A stretch of DNA of 64,000 nucleotides, from assembly GCA_038238915.1 (NCBI GenBank), contig JBBSFH010000005.1, forward strand, positions 1 to 64,000. The letters are read 5' to 3'. Made by a program: the position numbers and the translations under genes. The notes under the pieces were generated by a model, which was not told the DNA's origin, did not search any database, and saw only the letters and a list, made by a program, of their open reading frames with translations. The DNA comes from JAVVHE01 sp038238915. Its GTDB lineage: Bacteria > Pseudomonadota > Alphaproteobacteria > Sphingomonadales > Sphingomonadaceae. Below are positions 8,126 to 18,666 of the stretch, piece after piece; the first letter of the stretch is position 1; every line of letters begins with the position of its first letter.

Positions 8126-9328
8126 TTGAATAAGCTGCCACATCACGAAGACCCTGCGCTCGGCTCAGGGACCACTCCCATTGCCCATGGCCCCATCGGC
8201 GTCTGTCCAACGGGGGACGAGGATCACGGCCAGGTCGTCCTCGTCCTCCAGGGCGGCGGTGCGCTTGGCGCGTATCAGGCGGGCGTTTACGCGGCGCTGG
8301 AAGAAGGTGGACAGTTGCCCGATTGGGTGATCGGCACCTCGATCGGGGCAATCAACGCTGCGCTGATCGTCGGCAACGCGCCCGAAGATCGCATCGAAGC
8401 ACTCCGCACCTTCTGGCAGCGCGTGCGCCATAATCCGGCTGCGCAGTTCGCTGCCGGGCTGCCTCTGATTGGCACCGCGATGGCGAATGCGCTGACGGTT
8501 GCCACCGGCATTCAGGGCTTTTTCGAGCCCAACCCGTCGGCGTTCATGGGCCAGACCGTCCATCTGGGTGCCGAAAGCGCTGGCTATTACCGGACGACGC
8601 CGTTGCACGACACATTGTGCGAGCTGGTCGATTTCGATCTGATCAACAATGGCCCGACCCGGCTATCGGTCGGCGCGGCGAATGTCGGCACCGGCGAGAT
8701 GAAATATTTCGATAGCCGGGACATGGCGCTCGATGTCCGCCACATCATGGCATCGGGTGCGCTGCCCCCGGCCTTTCCCGCGATCCGCATCGATGGCGAA
8801 CTCTTCTGGGACGGCGGCGTGCTCTCGAACACGCCGGTCGAGGCAGTGTTCGACGATAACCCGCGCCGCAACAGCCTGGTCTTCGCGGTGCATATCTGGA
8901 ACCCGCAGGGGTCCGAGCCCGATACGATCCAGGCGGTGATCAGCCGCGAAAAGGATCTGCGCTATGCAAGTCGCGCCACCAGCCACATCGCGCGGCAGAA
9001 GCAGCTCCATAAGCTGCGCCACATCATCACCGAACTCTACCGTCACGTCACGCCGGAGGATCACGATAGCGAGACGATCCGCAGCCTTGCCGCTTATGGC
9101 TGCGTCACCCGGATGCACGTGGTGCGCCTGCTCGCGCCGCCGCTCGCGGGCGAAGATCACAGCAAGGACATCGATTTCAGCCCCGCATCGATCGAAGGCC
9201 GCTGGCGATCGGGCCGCGCGGACACCGCGCGCGTGCTTGCGCAGAAGCCTTGGACGCACGAATTCGATCCGCTGGAGGGCTTCATCCTGCACGAGGCGGC
9301 TGCGGGCGTGATGGTCAACGAAGGCTGA
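8126..9328 (+). CDS. Patatin-like phospholipase with DUF3734 C-terminal region
   Basis: 400-residue Ser-Asp dyad lipase. The patatin core contains the oxyanion-hole loop QGGGALGAYQAG (residues 42-53), the nucleophile Ser72 in GTSIG, and the dyad Asp229 in WDGG. The C-terminal 150 residues (REKDLRYASR, HKLRHIITELYRHV) match the DUF3734 extension of proteobacterial patatins. The start is TTG 8126 with GAGG about eight bases upstream; no in-frame ATG lies nearby. A phasin-like gene follows after 11 bp, so by context it may act on membrane lipid or on polyhydroxyalkanoate granules. In many alphaproteobacteria this subfamily lies beside 3-hydroxybutyrate dehydrogenase, which is absent here. Confidence 0.9.
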   Translation: MNKLPHHEDPALGSGTTPIAHGPIGVCPTGDEDHGQVVLVLQGGGALGAYQAGVYAALEEGGQLPDWVIGTSIGAINAALIVGNAPEDRIEALRTFWQRVRHNPAAQFAAGLPLIGTAMANALTVATGIQGFFEPNPSAFMGQTVHLGAESAGYYRTTPLHDTLCELVDFDLINNGPTRLSVGAANVGTGEMKYFDSRDMALDVRHIMASGALPPAFPAIRIDGELFWDGGVLSNTPVEAVFDDNPRRNSLVFAVHIWNPQGSEPDTIQAVISREKDLRYASRATSHIARQKQLHKLRHIITELYRHVTPEDHDSETIRSLAAYGCVTRMHVVRLLAPPLAGEDHSKDIDFSPASIEGRWRSGRADTARVLAQKPWTHEFDPLEGFILHEAAAGVMVNEG

Positions 9329-9339
9329 GGAGCGCGACG

Positions 9340-9627
9340 ATGGATGAAGGCCAACGCTCCACCAGCAACATCGGCGCGGATGGGCTGTCCAGCCTGCGCG
9401 CCGCTGGCGATCAGATGTTCGATACGACTCAGCGGGTCGGTTCGACGCTGATCGATCAGGCCGCCCACAACACCATGAGCTTCTTCGAGATGATGAGCGC
9501 CGCTGCTGCAGCGAAAACTATGCCGGATGCGGTGGCGGTGCAGGCCGATTACGCCTGCGCGCAAACGGCGCGCAGCTTCGAGCAGATGTGCGTGCTCGCC
9601 GAGGCGGTGACCAAGACCGAGAGCTGA
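9340..9627 (+). CDS. Phasin-like small protein
   Basis: 95 residues, alanine- and glutamine-rich and largely helical. A phasin-like pattern is visible: NTMSFFEMMSAAAAAKTMPDAVAV then QTARSFEQMCVLAEAVTK. Phasins coat polyhydroxyalkanoate granules. The ATG at 9340 follows GGAG at good spacing, and the gene begins 11 bp after the patatin stop, which makes a two-gene operon. Family membership is inferred from the pattern, because short amphipathic proteins are hard to assign. No PHA synthase lies in the window. Confidence 0.7.
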   Translation: MDEGQRSTSNIGADGLSSLRAAGDQMFDTTQRVGSTLIDQAAHNTMSFFEMMSAAAAAKTMPDAVAVQADYACAQTARSFEQMCVLAEAVTKTES

Positions 9628-9659
9628 GCGGCCTCGGCCCGCGATCGAACTCAAAAGCG

Positions 9660-9694
9660 CCGTCCGCGCCGCAGCCAATCTGGCGCGGTGACGG
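9660..9694 (+). terminator. Hairpin downstream of the patatin-phasin unit
   Basis: CCGTCCGCGCC (9660-9670) pairs with GGCGCGGTGACGG (9682-9694), with a two-base bulge and an 11-base loop, 33 bp after the phasin stop. It has no T-tract, so a rho-independent terminator is only possible. The rest of the gap to 9883 holds no gene; it becomes relatively A/T-rich towards the AraC start. Confidence 0.35.
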
Positions 9695-9883
9695 ACGGGC
9701 ATCGCGCTGTGCTCTACGCAACTTGCTGCATGTTCAAACTCGCCCCCGGAACCACCATTTGTGCTGAAACATGCGCAGGAACGCTTACAGTAACCGATTG
9801 AGTCTCGCTCACGAAATCATAGACAATTCATCGATCTGGCACGGGCCGATCGCAAAAGACCTTAACACAGGAAATAATTAGCG

Positions 9884-10783
9884 ATGAGTGACAAGCATAA
9901 CGCTTCGTTCGCTGCAGCGATCGATCCATTGCAGTGGACCGCCACTCTATCCGCACCGCCGTGTGTCGCGCTGCGTTCGGCGCGATTGGCCAGCGCAAAC
10001 GTCCGGCGCTGGGCGGGGACCGAGTCGATGATGGAGCAGCCGCGCCTGACGCATCATTACGTTGTGATGCACCTTGGCGGCCCCAAGCGCGTCAGGCGCA
10101 CCGGCGACGGGGGCACTGTTGTGCAAGATGCGCCGCTCGGCGCACTGACGATTGTTCCGGCGGGATCGGAGTATCGTTGGCACACGCAGGGGCCAATCGA
10201 TTTCGCACACGTCTATATCGATCCCAGGCGACTGTCGCGCACCGCAGCCGACGTGTTCGACCGCGATCCGGCGCGATTTTCGCTGGCGAGCGAGATCGGA
10301 ACCGAGGATCGGCTGCTGGCTGCCACCTACGAAGCATTGCTGGCTGGTGCGGGCGAGACCGACTATCCGATGTATCTGGAGACGGTGTTCGAGTTTCTGC
10401 TCGTCCGGCTGGTCGTCGCGCATGGCAATCTGCACTCGGTCCGGGTGCGCGCGCCGTATGCGCTCGCGCCCACTCGCCTGCGCGCGGTGCGCGATTATGT
10501 GGAGGCCAATTTCGCGCAGGAGGTCACGCTCGATGATCTGGCGAGAGTGGCGGGGTTGAGCCGCTTCCACTTCAACCGAGCGTTTCGCCGCGCGGTCGGC
10601 GTGCCACCCTATGTCTATGTCACCAACCGGCGGATCGCGGAGGCGAAGCGTCGGCTGCGTGACGCCGATACCCCCATCGGCGGGGTGGCGACGGCGTGCG
10701 GCTATCGCAGCGGCGCGCAGTTCGCGAGCGCGTTTCGTCGTCTGGTGGGCGTCGCCCCCTCGGATTATCGCGCGAACCTGTGA
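9884..10783 (+). CDS. AraC family transcriptional regulator
   Basis: 299 residues. The N-terminal half is a cupin-like sensor region (THHYVVMHLGGPKRVRR, LTIVPAGSEYRWHTQGPIDFAHVYI). The C-terminal 100 residues carry two helix-turn-helix motifs: TLDDLARVAGLSRFHFNRAFRRA, then IGGVATACGYRSGAQFASAFRR with the family signature. A good ribosome site (AGGAAA) lies 11 bases before the ATG. It converges on the nitrilase gene with a 19-bp overlap of coding ends. The target is unknown; the nitrilase is the closest candidate, but the two are not divergent, so the link is weak. Confidence 0.93.
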   Translation: MSDKHNASFAAAIDPLQWTATLSAPPCVALRSARLASANVRRWAGTESMMEQPRLTHHYVVMHLGGPKRVRRTGDGGTVVQDAPLGALTIVPAGSEYRWHTQGPIDFAHVYIDPRRLSRTAADVFDRDPARFSLASEIGTEDRLLAATYEALLAGAGETDYPMYLETVFEFLLVRLVVAHGNLHSVRVRAPYALAPTRLRAVRDYVEANFAQEVTLDDLARVAGLSRFHFNRAFRRAVGVPPYVYVTNRRIAEAKRRLRDADTPIGGVATACGYRSGAQFASAFRRLVGVAPSDYRANL

Positions 10784-11727
10784 TCGTCCGCGCGGTTTTG
10801 CGCGCCGAACACCCGCTCTCCCGCCACATCGAGCGTGAACAGATCGGCCCGCGAATAATGCCCCGCCGCATCGCACGCGAGCTTGGCCTGCGCGAGGCGC
10901 GCGGGATCGAGATCGGCGAACAACAACCCTTCGCCGTCGAGCGGCCCCGCGATCACCTCGCCCCATGGATCGATGATGCAGCTTTGTCCGCCGTGCGTTG
11001 TCGTTTCGAGCGGATGCCAGCGCGGATCGACGTCTCTCGCACGGCGCAGACCCGCCGCGCACAGCACATAGGCCCCCGCCTGCGAGGCGATCGCACGGCT
11101 GAGCAGGAGCTGCCGCGCCCAGACGGGCTCCGTGGGCGGGCCTGCCGGTTCGCGGCCTGGCCACGCGGCGACGTGCACGTCGAGGCCACGTGCGATCAGC
11201 GTGAAGGCGGGGAGCAGCAGCTGATGCTCCCAGCAGTTGAGGCCGCCCAGCCGCCCATAAGCGCGCGGATGCGTGACGAGGCCTTGCGCGTCGCCGTCCG
11301 CCCAGATCGCTCGCTCGTTATGCGTGGGCTTGAGCTTGCGGTGACGGCCGAGGATCACGCCCTCGCGGCCGATGAACAGCAGCGTGCACCAGAGCGTGCC
11401 GGGCGAGCGTGCCTCGCGTTCGGCAACGCCGATGACGACATCGATGTCGCCCTCGCGCGCGGCTTCGCAAAGGCGCGTCGTTTCGGGGCCGGGGATAGTG
11501 ACCGCATTGGCGGCGTACTGCGCGGCGGCATCCCACCACAGCGGACTGGGTGCGGCGTCGATGAAAAAGGGGTAGCCCGGCAGCCAGCTCTCGCCGAACG
11601 CGACGAGGCTCGCGCCGCTCCGACCCGCCTCGGCGATCAGCGCGCACGCCTTTTCCAGCCCTGCGAGAGTATCGAAAAAGACGGACGCCGCCTGCGCGAT
11701 GCACAGGCGCGTGCGGGATTGGATCAT
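10765..11727 (-). CDS. Nitrilase / carbon-nitrogen hydrolase
   Basis: 320-residue member of the nitrilase superfamily with the Glu-Lys-Cys triad visible: Glu46 in AFGESWLPGYP, Lys131 in HRKLKPTHNE and Cys165 in GGLNCWEHQ. The CWEH context after the cysteine matches true nitrilases (nitrile to acid and ammonia) rather than amidases. The length fits this branch. ATG 11727 was preferred because GGAGG lies about eight bases upstream, inside an upstream in-frame GTG (11736). It looks monocistronic and overlaps the AraC gene tail to tail. Confidence 0.9.
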   Translation of the reverse strand: MIQSRTRLCIAQAASVFFDTLAGLEKACALIAEAGRSGASLVAFGESWLPGYPFFIDAAPSPLWWDAAAQYAANAVTIPGPETTRLCEAAREGDIDVVIGVAEREARSPGTLWCTLLFIGREGVILGRHRKLKPTHNERAIWADGDAQGLVTHPRAYGRLGGLNCWEHQLLLPAFTLIARGLDVHVAAWPGREPAGPPTEPVWARQLLLSRAIASQAGAYVLCAAGLRRARDVDPRWHPLETTTHGGQSCIIDPWGEVIAGPLDGEGLLFADLDPARLAQAKLACDAAGHYSRADLFTLDVAGERVFGAQNRADDHRFAR

Positions 11728-11872
11728 GCGGCGCACCTCCGGTTGAGCGAACCGCGAACGTAGCGCGCGCGAAGCCGCATGCGCCAGTCGCCCGCCTTGG
11801 ATCGCGCCGCTTCCCCACTTGGGTCGCTCCCGTTACACGGCACTGCGATAGGACTCGCCCGCGAGGAAACCC

Positions 11873-14551
<2,679 letters not shown>

Positions 14552-14571
14552 CGCGACTTCCTTGCCGGACA

Positions 14572-15564
14572 CTATGCCCACCCCTCCAGCACCTGATCGG
14601 GCGGGCGGTGCCCGTCCGCCCACGCGCGGATGTTGGTGATCACCTTTTCGCCCATCGCGCGCCTGCCCTCGAACGTGGCCGATCCCATGTGCGGCAGCAG
14701 CACCACATTGGGCAGATCGCGCAAGCGCGGTTCGATGCGCGGTTCGTGCTCGAAAACGTCGAGCCCAGCACCCGCGATGGTGCCCGCGTCGATTGCATCC
14801 GCGAGCGCGGTCTCGTCGATGATTCCTCCGCGCGAGGTGTTGACGACATAGGCGTGGGGCGCGAGCAGCTTCAGCCGCCGCGCGTCGATCATGTGGTGGG
14901 TTTCGGCGGTGAGCGGGCAATTGAGCGAGAGGATGTCGATCAGCGGCAGCATCGCATCGAGATCGGCGTGAAATACGGCACCCGCCTCCGCCGCCTCGGG
15001 CAAACGGTGGCGGTTGTGATAGTGAACCTCGATCCCAAACCCTGTCGCGCGCCTGGCGACGGCGCGGCCGATGCGCCCCATGCCGACGATGCCCAGCGCC
15101 TTGCCGGTGACCCGGTGGCCGAGCATCGCAGACGGGGACCAGCCCGGCCATGCGCTATCACGGATGGCTCGCTCCCCATCGGCGAAGCGGCGCGGAGTCC
15201 ACAGGATGAGCGCCATGGTCGTATCGGCGGTATCGTCGGTCAGCACGCCGGGTGTGTTCGAGACGAGGATGCCGCGCGCGCGCGCGGCGGCGAGATCGAT
15301 GTGATTGGTGCCGACACCGAAGTTGGCGATCAGCTTGAGCCGATCGCCAGCAGCCGCGATGAACGCAGCATCGATGTTGTCGACAACGGTGGGGACGATG
15401 ACATCGACATCGACGGCGGCGCGAGCGAGTTCGGCTCGCGTGAACGGGCGATCGTCGTCGCGCAGCGCGACATCGAACAGCTCGCGCATCCGCGCCTCGA
15501 CGGGTGGCGGCAGGCGGTAGGTGACGGCGACCTTCGGGCGGCGCGGGCGATCGGGCATGGTCAT
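14572..15564 (-). CDS. D-isomer-specific 2-hydroxyacid dehydrogenase (glyoxylate/hydroxypyruvate reductase type)
   Basis: 330 residues. The NAD(P)-binding Rossmann motif GKALGIVGMGRIGRAVARR sits mid-protein. The catalytic set is visible: Arg in NTSRGGIIDE, Glu in the FEHEPRI region, and His in VVLLPHMGSAT. GVGTNHIDL and SNTPGVLTDDTAD match the glyoxylate reductase (GyaR/GhrB-like) branch. It probably reduces glyoxylate or hydroxypyruvate; the exact substrate is inferred. It converges with acnA and is divergent from the SH3-domain gene, with about 120 bp between likely starts. Confidence 0.9.
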   Translation of the reverse strand: MTMPDRPRRPKVAVTYRLPPPVEARMRELFDVALRDDDRPFTRAELARAAVDVDVIVPTVVDNIDAAFIAAAGDRLKLIANFGVGTNHIDLAAARARGILVSNTPGVLTDDTADTTMALILWTPRRFADGERAIRDSAWPGWSPSAMLGHRVTGKALGIVGMGRIGRAVARRATGFGIEVHYHNRHRLPEAAEAGAVFHADLDAMLPLIDILSLNCPLTAETHHMIDARRLKLLAPHAYVVNTSRGGIIDETALADAIDAGTIAGAGLDVFEHEPRIEPRLRDLPNVVLLPHMGSATFEGRRAMGEKVITNIRAWADGHRPPDQVLEGWA

Positions 15565-15686
15565 GGGTATGGAGGATGGGGCGAGCGGGTCAAGCGGTGG
15601 AGCGGCAGGCAGGACGCGGCCCCAGCTTTCTCAGGCATGAGCTTGCAGCGGGCGGCTGGAGCCTTGCGCCATTTACGGGGGACGGT

Positions 15687-16190
15687 ATGCGGACGGCGAT
15701 GCGCTTTGTCCTGCCTGTCCTTGCCCTCCTCCTCGCCGTGCCCGCGCACGCCACGCCCGAGCCGCCCACGGGCCGCTCCAACCTCCCCATCCCGCGCTTC
15801 GGCTCTTTGCGCGCGGGCGATTCGAACATGCGCTCGGGTCCGGGCGAGCAATATCCGGCGATCTTCCACTATGCGCGCAAGGGGCTGCCGGTGGAGGTGA
15901 TCCGCGAGTGGGGCCCGTGGCGGCTGGTGAAGGATCCCGACGGCGATAGCGGCTGGATGGATCAGGCGATGGTTGCGACCGAGCGCACCGCCTACGTCAC
16001 CCGCGCCACGCGCACACTGTTTGCCCAGCCCGATGTGGCGGCCAAACCCTTGTGGCATGTGGAGCCCGGAGTGGTGGGCAAGATCATCTTCTGTGCTGGC
16101 GCATGGTGTCGGATCAGCGTGGACGGACAGAGCGGCTACATCCCGCGCGACCAGCTATGGGGGACGTATCCCGCCGAGAAGATTGGCTAG
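15687..16190 (+). CDS. Secreted SH3-domain protein
   Basis: 167 residues with a signal peptide (RFVLPVLALLLAVPAHA-TPE). Two bacterial SH3-like segments follow: GSLRAGDSNMRSGPGEQYP to GWMDQAMV (residues about 40-95) and LWHVEPGVVGKIIFCAGAWCRISVDGQSGYIPRDQLWG (about 115-155). Such periplasmic proteins are thought to bind cell wall or act as scaffolds; no enzyme domain is present. ATG 15687 places the signal peptide correctly. The TAG stop lies in a CTAG that also supplies the stop of the convergent E1-type gene. Confidence 0.85.
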   Translation: MRTAMRFVLPVLALLLAVPAHATPEPPTGRSNLPIPRFGSLRAGDSNMRSGPGEQYPAIFHYARKGLPVEVIREWGPWRLVKDPDGDSGWMDQAMVATERTAYVTRATRTLFAQPDVAAKPLWHVEPGVVGKIIFCAGAWCRISVDGQSGYIPRDQLWGTYPAEKIG

Positions 16191-16948
16191 GCGCAACTAC
16201 AGGCGGGGTCTTTCGTCAGTGTAACGGTGCGCTGGCGCATCGAGAGCGCATCGATCAGCAGGAGCCGCCCGGCGAGGCCCTCGCCGAAGGGGGCAATCTC
16301 GCGCAGCACCTCTATTGCCGCGAGCGAGCCGAGCGTGCCGACCAGCGCGCCGAGCACGCCGGTATCGGCGCAGGAGCGATCGGTCGTGCGCGGATCGTGG
16401 CCGACGAGGCAGCGGTAGCAGGGCTGATCAGCGTGCCAGGGGCGCAAGGTGGTGAGCTGTCCATCGAAAGGGCCGACTGCGGCGGAGACGACAGGGATTT
16501 CGAGGGCGCGGGCGGCATCGGCGACCGCGAGGCGGCAGGCGAAATTGTCCGAGCCGTCGGCGATGACATCCGCGCCGGCCAGAAGCAGGGCGGCGTTTTC
16601 ACGGGTGAGGCGCGCGGCGACGGGTTCTATCGCAGGGTCGGGGTTGATGCGCGCCAATGCGCGGGCGGCACGCTCGACCTTGGGCGCACCGATGTCCTCG
16701 GCGGTGAACAGCGTCTGGCGCTGGAGATTGCTCCGCGAAACGGTATCAGGATCGATCAGGCGGATACGGCCGACACCCGCAGCCACAAGCCACGGCAGCA
16801 GCCCCGCGCCGATGCCGCCTGCCCCGACCACTGCAACGCGCGCGCGAAGGATGCGGCGCTGGCCGCCGCCGCCGACTTCGGGGAGCACGATGTGACGCGC
16901 GTAGCGATCGAGCTGGAGATCGGAGAGCGGGGTCACAGCTTGCCACAT
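16187..16948 (-). CDS. moeB: MoeB/ThiF-family E1-like adenylyltransferase
   Basis: 253 residues. The family ATP-binding motif is GAGGIGAGLLPWLVAAGVG, followed by LIDPDTVSRSNLQRQ and SDNFACRLAVADAA. Zinc cysteines are PCYRC and the C-terminal ACSC, and a candidate reactive cysteine lies in DRSCADTGVLGALVGTLGS. These enzymes adenylate the C-terminal Gly-Gly of a sulfur carrier (MoaD or ThiS). No moaD or thiS gene is nearby, so molybdopterin versus thiamine cannot be settled; the single-domain form lacking a rhodanese resembles E. coli MoeB. ATG 16948 is preceded by a GGGGGG run. The upstream region contains a hairpin and is shared with tlyA. Confidence 0.87.
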   Translation of the reverse strand: MWQAVTPLSDLQLDRYARHIVLPEVGGGGQRRILRARVAVVGAGGIGAGLLPWLVAAGVGRIRLIDPDTVSRSNLQRQTLFTAEDIGAPKVERAARALARINPDPAIEPVAARLTRENAALLLAGADVIADGSDNFACRLAVADAARALEIPVVSAAVGPFDGQLTTLRPWHADQPCYRCLVGHDPRTTDRSCADTGVLGALVGTLGSLAAIEVLREIAPFGEGLAGRLLLIDALSMRQRTVTLTKDPACSCA

Positions 16949-16955
16949 AGGCCCC

Positions 16956-16976
16956 CCTCTCCCCTCGCGGGAGAGG
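16956..16976. repeat. Inverted repeat between moeB and tlyA
   Basis: CCTCTCCC (16956-16963) and GGGAGAGG (16969-16976) form a perfect 8-bp stem with a 5-base loop, in the short gap between the divergent genes. It overlaps the purine-rich ribosome site of moeB on the minus strand and AGGAGG for tlyA on the plus strand. It could fold the leader of either mRNA. It may simply be the complement of two back-to-back Shine-Dalgarno regions. Confidence 0.6.
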
Positions 16977-17001
16977 AGGGCTATTGTGGTTCGGTGCGGC
17001 C

Positions 17002-17757
17002 ATGCCATCAGAGGGGATGCCCCGCGTGCGCGCCGACCAGTTGCTTTTCACGCGCGGCCTCGCCGAAAGCCGATCGCGCGCGCAGGCGCTGATCATGGCG
17101 GGCCTCGTGTTCGCGGGCGACCACAGGGTGGCCAAGGCGGGCGAGATGCTGCCCGAGGACGCGGCGCTGATCGTCAAGGGGCGCGATCATCCGTGGGTGG
17201 GGCGCGGCGGGGTGAAGCTGGCGCATGCGCTCGCGCAATTCGGCTGGGAGGATCTCGCGGGCGAGATCGTGCTCGATATCGGCGCATCGACGGGGGGCTT
17301 TACCGATGTGTGCCTGCACCACGGCGCAGCGCAGGTGTTCGCGGTGGACGTGGGCCATGGGCAGATCGATTGGCGGCTGCGCGGCGATGCGCGGGTGCGC
17401 GTTCTGGAAAAGACCAACGCACGGCACCTCACGTGCGAGCAAATCGACCGCGCCGTGCCCACGATGATCGTGTGCGACGCGAGCTTCATCGGTCTCGCCA
17501 CGATCCTGCCCGCACCGCTTGCGCTTGCGGCCCCCTCCGCAAGGCTCGTGGCGCTGGTGAAGCCGCAGTTCGAGGCGGGCCCGGGCGAGGTCGGCAAGGG
17601 CGGCGTGGTGCGTGATCCCGAGGTGCACGCGCGCGTGCAGCGCGAGGTGGCGGCGTTCGTGGAAGGGGAGGGGTGGACGGTGGTGGGGCTGACGCAGAGC
17701 CCGATCACCGGCCCCGAGGGCAATATCGAGTTCCTGCTCGGCGCGCGGCGGGGCTAG
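17002..17757 (+). CDS. tlyA: TlyA-family rRNA 2'-O-methyltransferase / putative hemolysin
   Basis: 251 residues. An N-terminal S4 RNA-binding domain (VRADQLLFTRGLAESRSRAQALI, residues about 9-60) is joined to an FtsJ-like methyltransferase domain with SAM motif VLDIGASTGGFTDVCL and VKPQFEAGPGEVGKGGVVRD. Characterised TlyA proteins 2'-O-methylate 16S and 23S rRNA cytidines and affect capreomycin sensitivity. The start is uncertain: ATG 17002 or 17017 fits the family N-terminus, but AGGAGG at 16974-16979 sits four bases before an in-frame TTG at 16984. It is divergent from moeB. Confidence 0.92.
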   Translation: MPSEGMPRVRADQLLFTRGLAESRSRAQALIMAGLVFAGDHRVAKAGEMLPEDAALIVKGRDHPWVGRGGVKLAHALAQFGWEDLAGEIVLDIGASTGGFTDVCLHHGAAQVFAVDVGHGQIDWRLRGDARVRVLEKTNARHLTCEQIDRAVPTMIVCDASFIGLATILPAPLALAAPSARLVALVKPQFEAGPGEVGKGGVVRDPEVHARVQREVAAFVEGEGWTVVGLTQSPITGPEGNIEFLLGARRG

Positions 17758-17809
17758 GCCGGGCGCGTTCAGCAGCCTATATAGCATGGTCCGCCCGGAG
17801 GCCCCGACC

Positions 17810-18142
17810 ATGCAGTCCCAGAACAAGATTTTCGACGATTTCGCCAAGGTCGCCACCGGCGCTGCGGGGAGCTTCGCAGGCGTGGCGCGCGAGTTCGAGA
17901 CGCAGACGCGCGAGAAATTGCGCGAGTGGCTGGGCGGGCTCGATATGGTCACGCGCGAGGAGTTCGAGGCATGCCGCGCGCTCGCCGCGCGCGCGATGGG
18001 CGATGTGGAATTGCTCAAGGCCGAGGTCGCCGCGCTGAAGGCGGCGCATGCAGCCGCTGCCGTCGCCCCGGCCCCGGTGCCCGTCCCTGTGTCAGAAGAC
18101 GCGCACTCGACCGCGGGGCCGGACGGCCAGCCGACCGCCTGA
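17810..18142 (+). CDS. ubiK: Ubiquinone biosynthesis accessory factor UbiK (BMFP domain)
   Basis: 110 residues. The start MQSQNKIFDDFAKVATGAAG and the helix LREWLGGLDMVTREEFEACRALAARA match the BMFP/UbiK family. A coiled-coil segment (VELLKAEVAALKAAHAAA) and a Pro/Ala-rich low-complexity tail follow. UbiK forms trimers, binds lipids and supports the Ubi complex that hydroxylates the ubiquinone ring. ATG 17810 has CGGAGG at good spacing. The YbjN gene follows after 7 bp, so the two are probably an operon. Confidence 0.85.
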   Translation: MQSQNKIFDDFAKVATGAAGSFAGVAREFETQTREKLREWLGGLDMVTREEFEACRALAARAMGDVELLKAEVAALKAAHAAAAVAPAPVPVPVSEDAHSTAGPDGQPTA

Positions 18143-18149
18143 GCCCGCA

Positions 18150-18662
18150 ATGATGATCATCGAGGCCGAACCGGCCGCGCACACCGCCGCGCCCATCGAC
18201 ATGCTCGAACAATATTTCAGCGGCCAGGGCTGGCCCTACGACCGCCACGGCGACGAAGAGATCGTCGCGCAGGTCGAGGCCGCGTGGGGCGAGTACGAGC
18301 TGCGCGGGTTGTGGCGCGAGGAAGACCGCGTGCTCCAGTTCGTCGGCCTTCCCGGCCTGAAGGCGGAGCCCGACAAGCGCGCGGCGGCATACGAGCTGCT
18401 GGGGCTGATCAACGAGGGGTTGTGGCTCGGCCATTTCGACCTGTGGACCGGCGATGGCACGATCCTCTTCCGCCACGCGGCGCTGGTCGGCGGGGAGGAG
18501 GACGAACCCGCCTTGAGCTTGGCACAGGCCGAGACGCTGGTGGAAGCCGCGCTCGACGAGTGCGACCGCTATTATCCCGCGTTCGATTTCCTGCTCGAGC
18601 AGGGGAAGGCCCCGGCAGATGCGTTCAGGATGGCGCTGACCGATACGGCGGGAGAGGCGTGA
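18150..18662 (+). CDS. YbjN-domain protein
   Basis: 170 residues of the YbjN (DUF1790) family: an acidic protein with PIDMLEQYFSGQGWPYDRHGDEEI at the start and GLINEGLWLGHFDLWTGDGTILFRHAALV in the middle. This fold resembles type III secretion chaperones. E. coli YbjN affects motility and stress responses, but its molecular role is not established. It is translated just after ubiK. Two ATG codons in tandem (18150, 18153) could serve as start. It ends 4 bp before the convergent SDR. Confidence 0.85.
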   Translation: MMIIEAEPAAHTAAPIDMLEQYFSGQGWPYDRHGDEEIVAQVEAAWGEYELRGLWREEDRVLQFVGLPGLKAEPDKRAAAYELLGLINEGLWLGHFDLWTGDGTILFRHAALVGGEEDEPALSLAQAETLVEAALDECDRYYPAFDFLLEQGKAPADAFRMALTDTAGEA

Positions 18663-18666
18663 GCGC

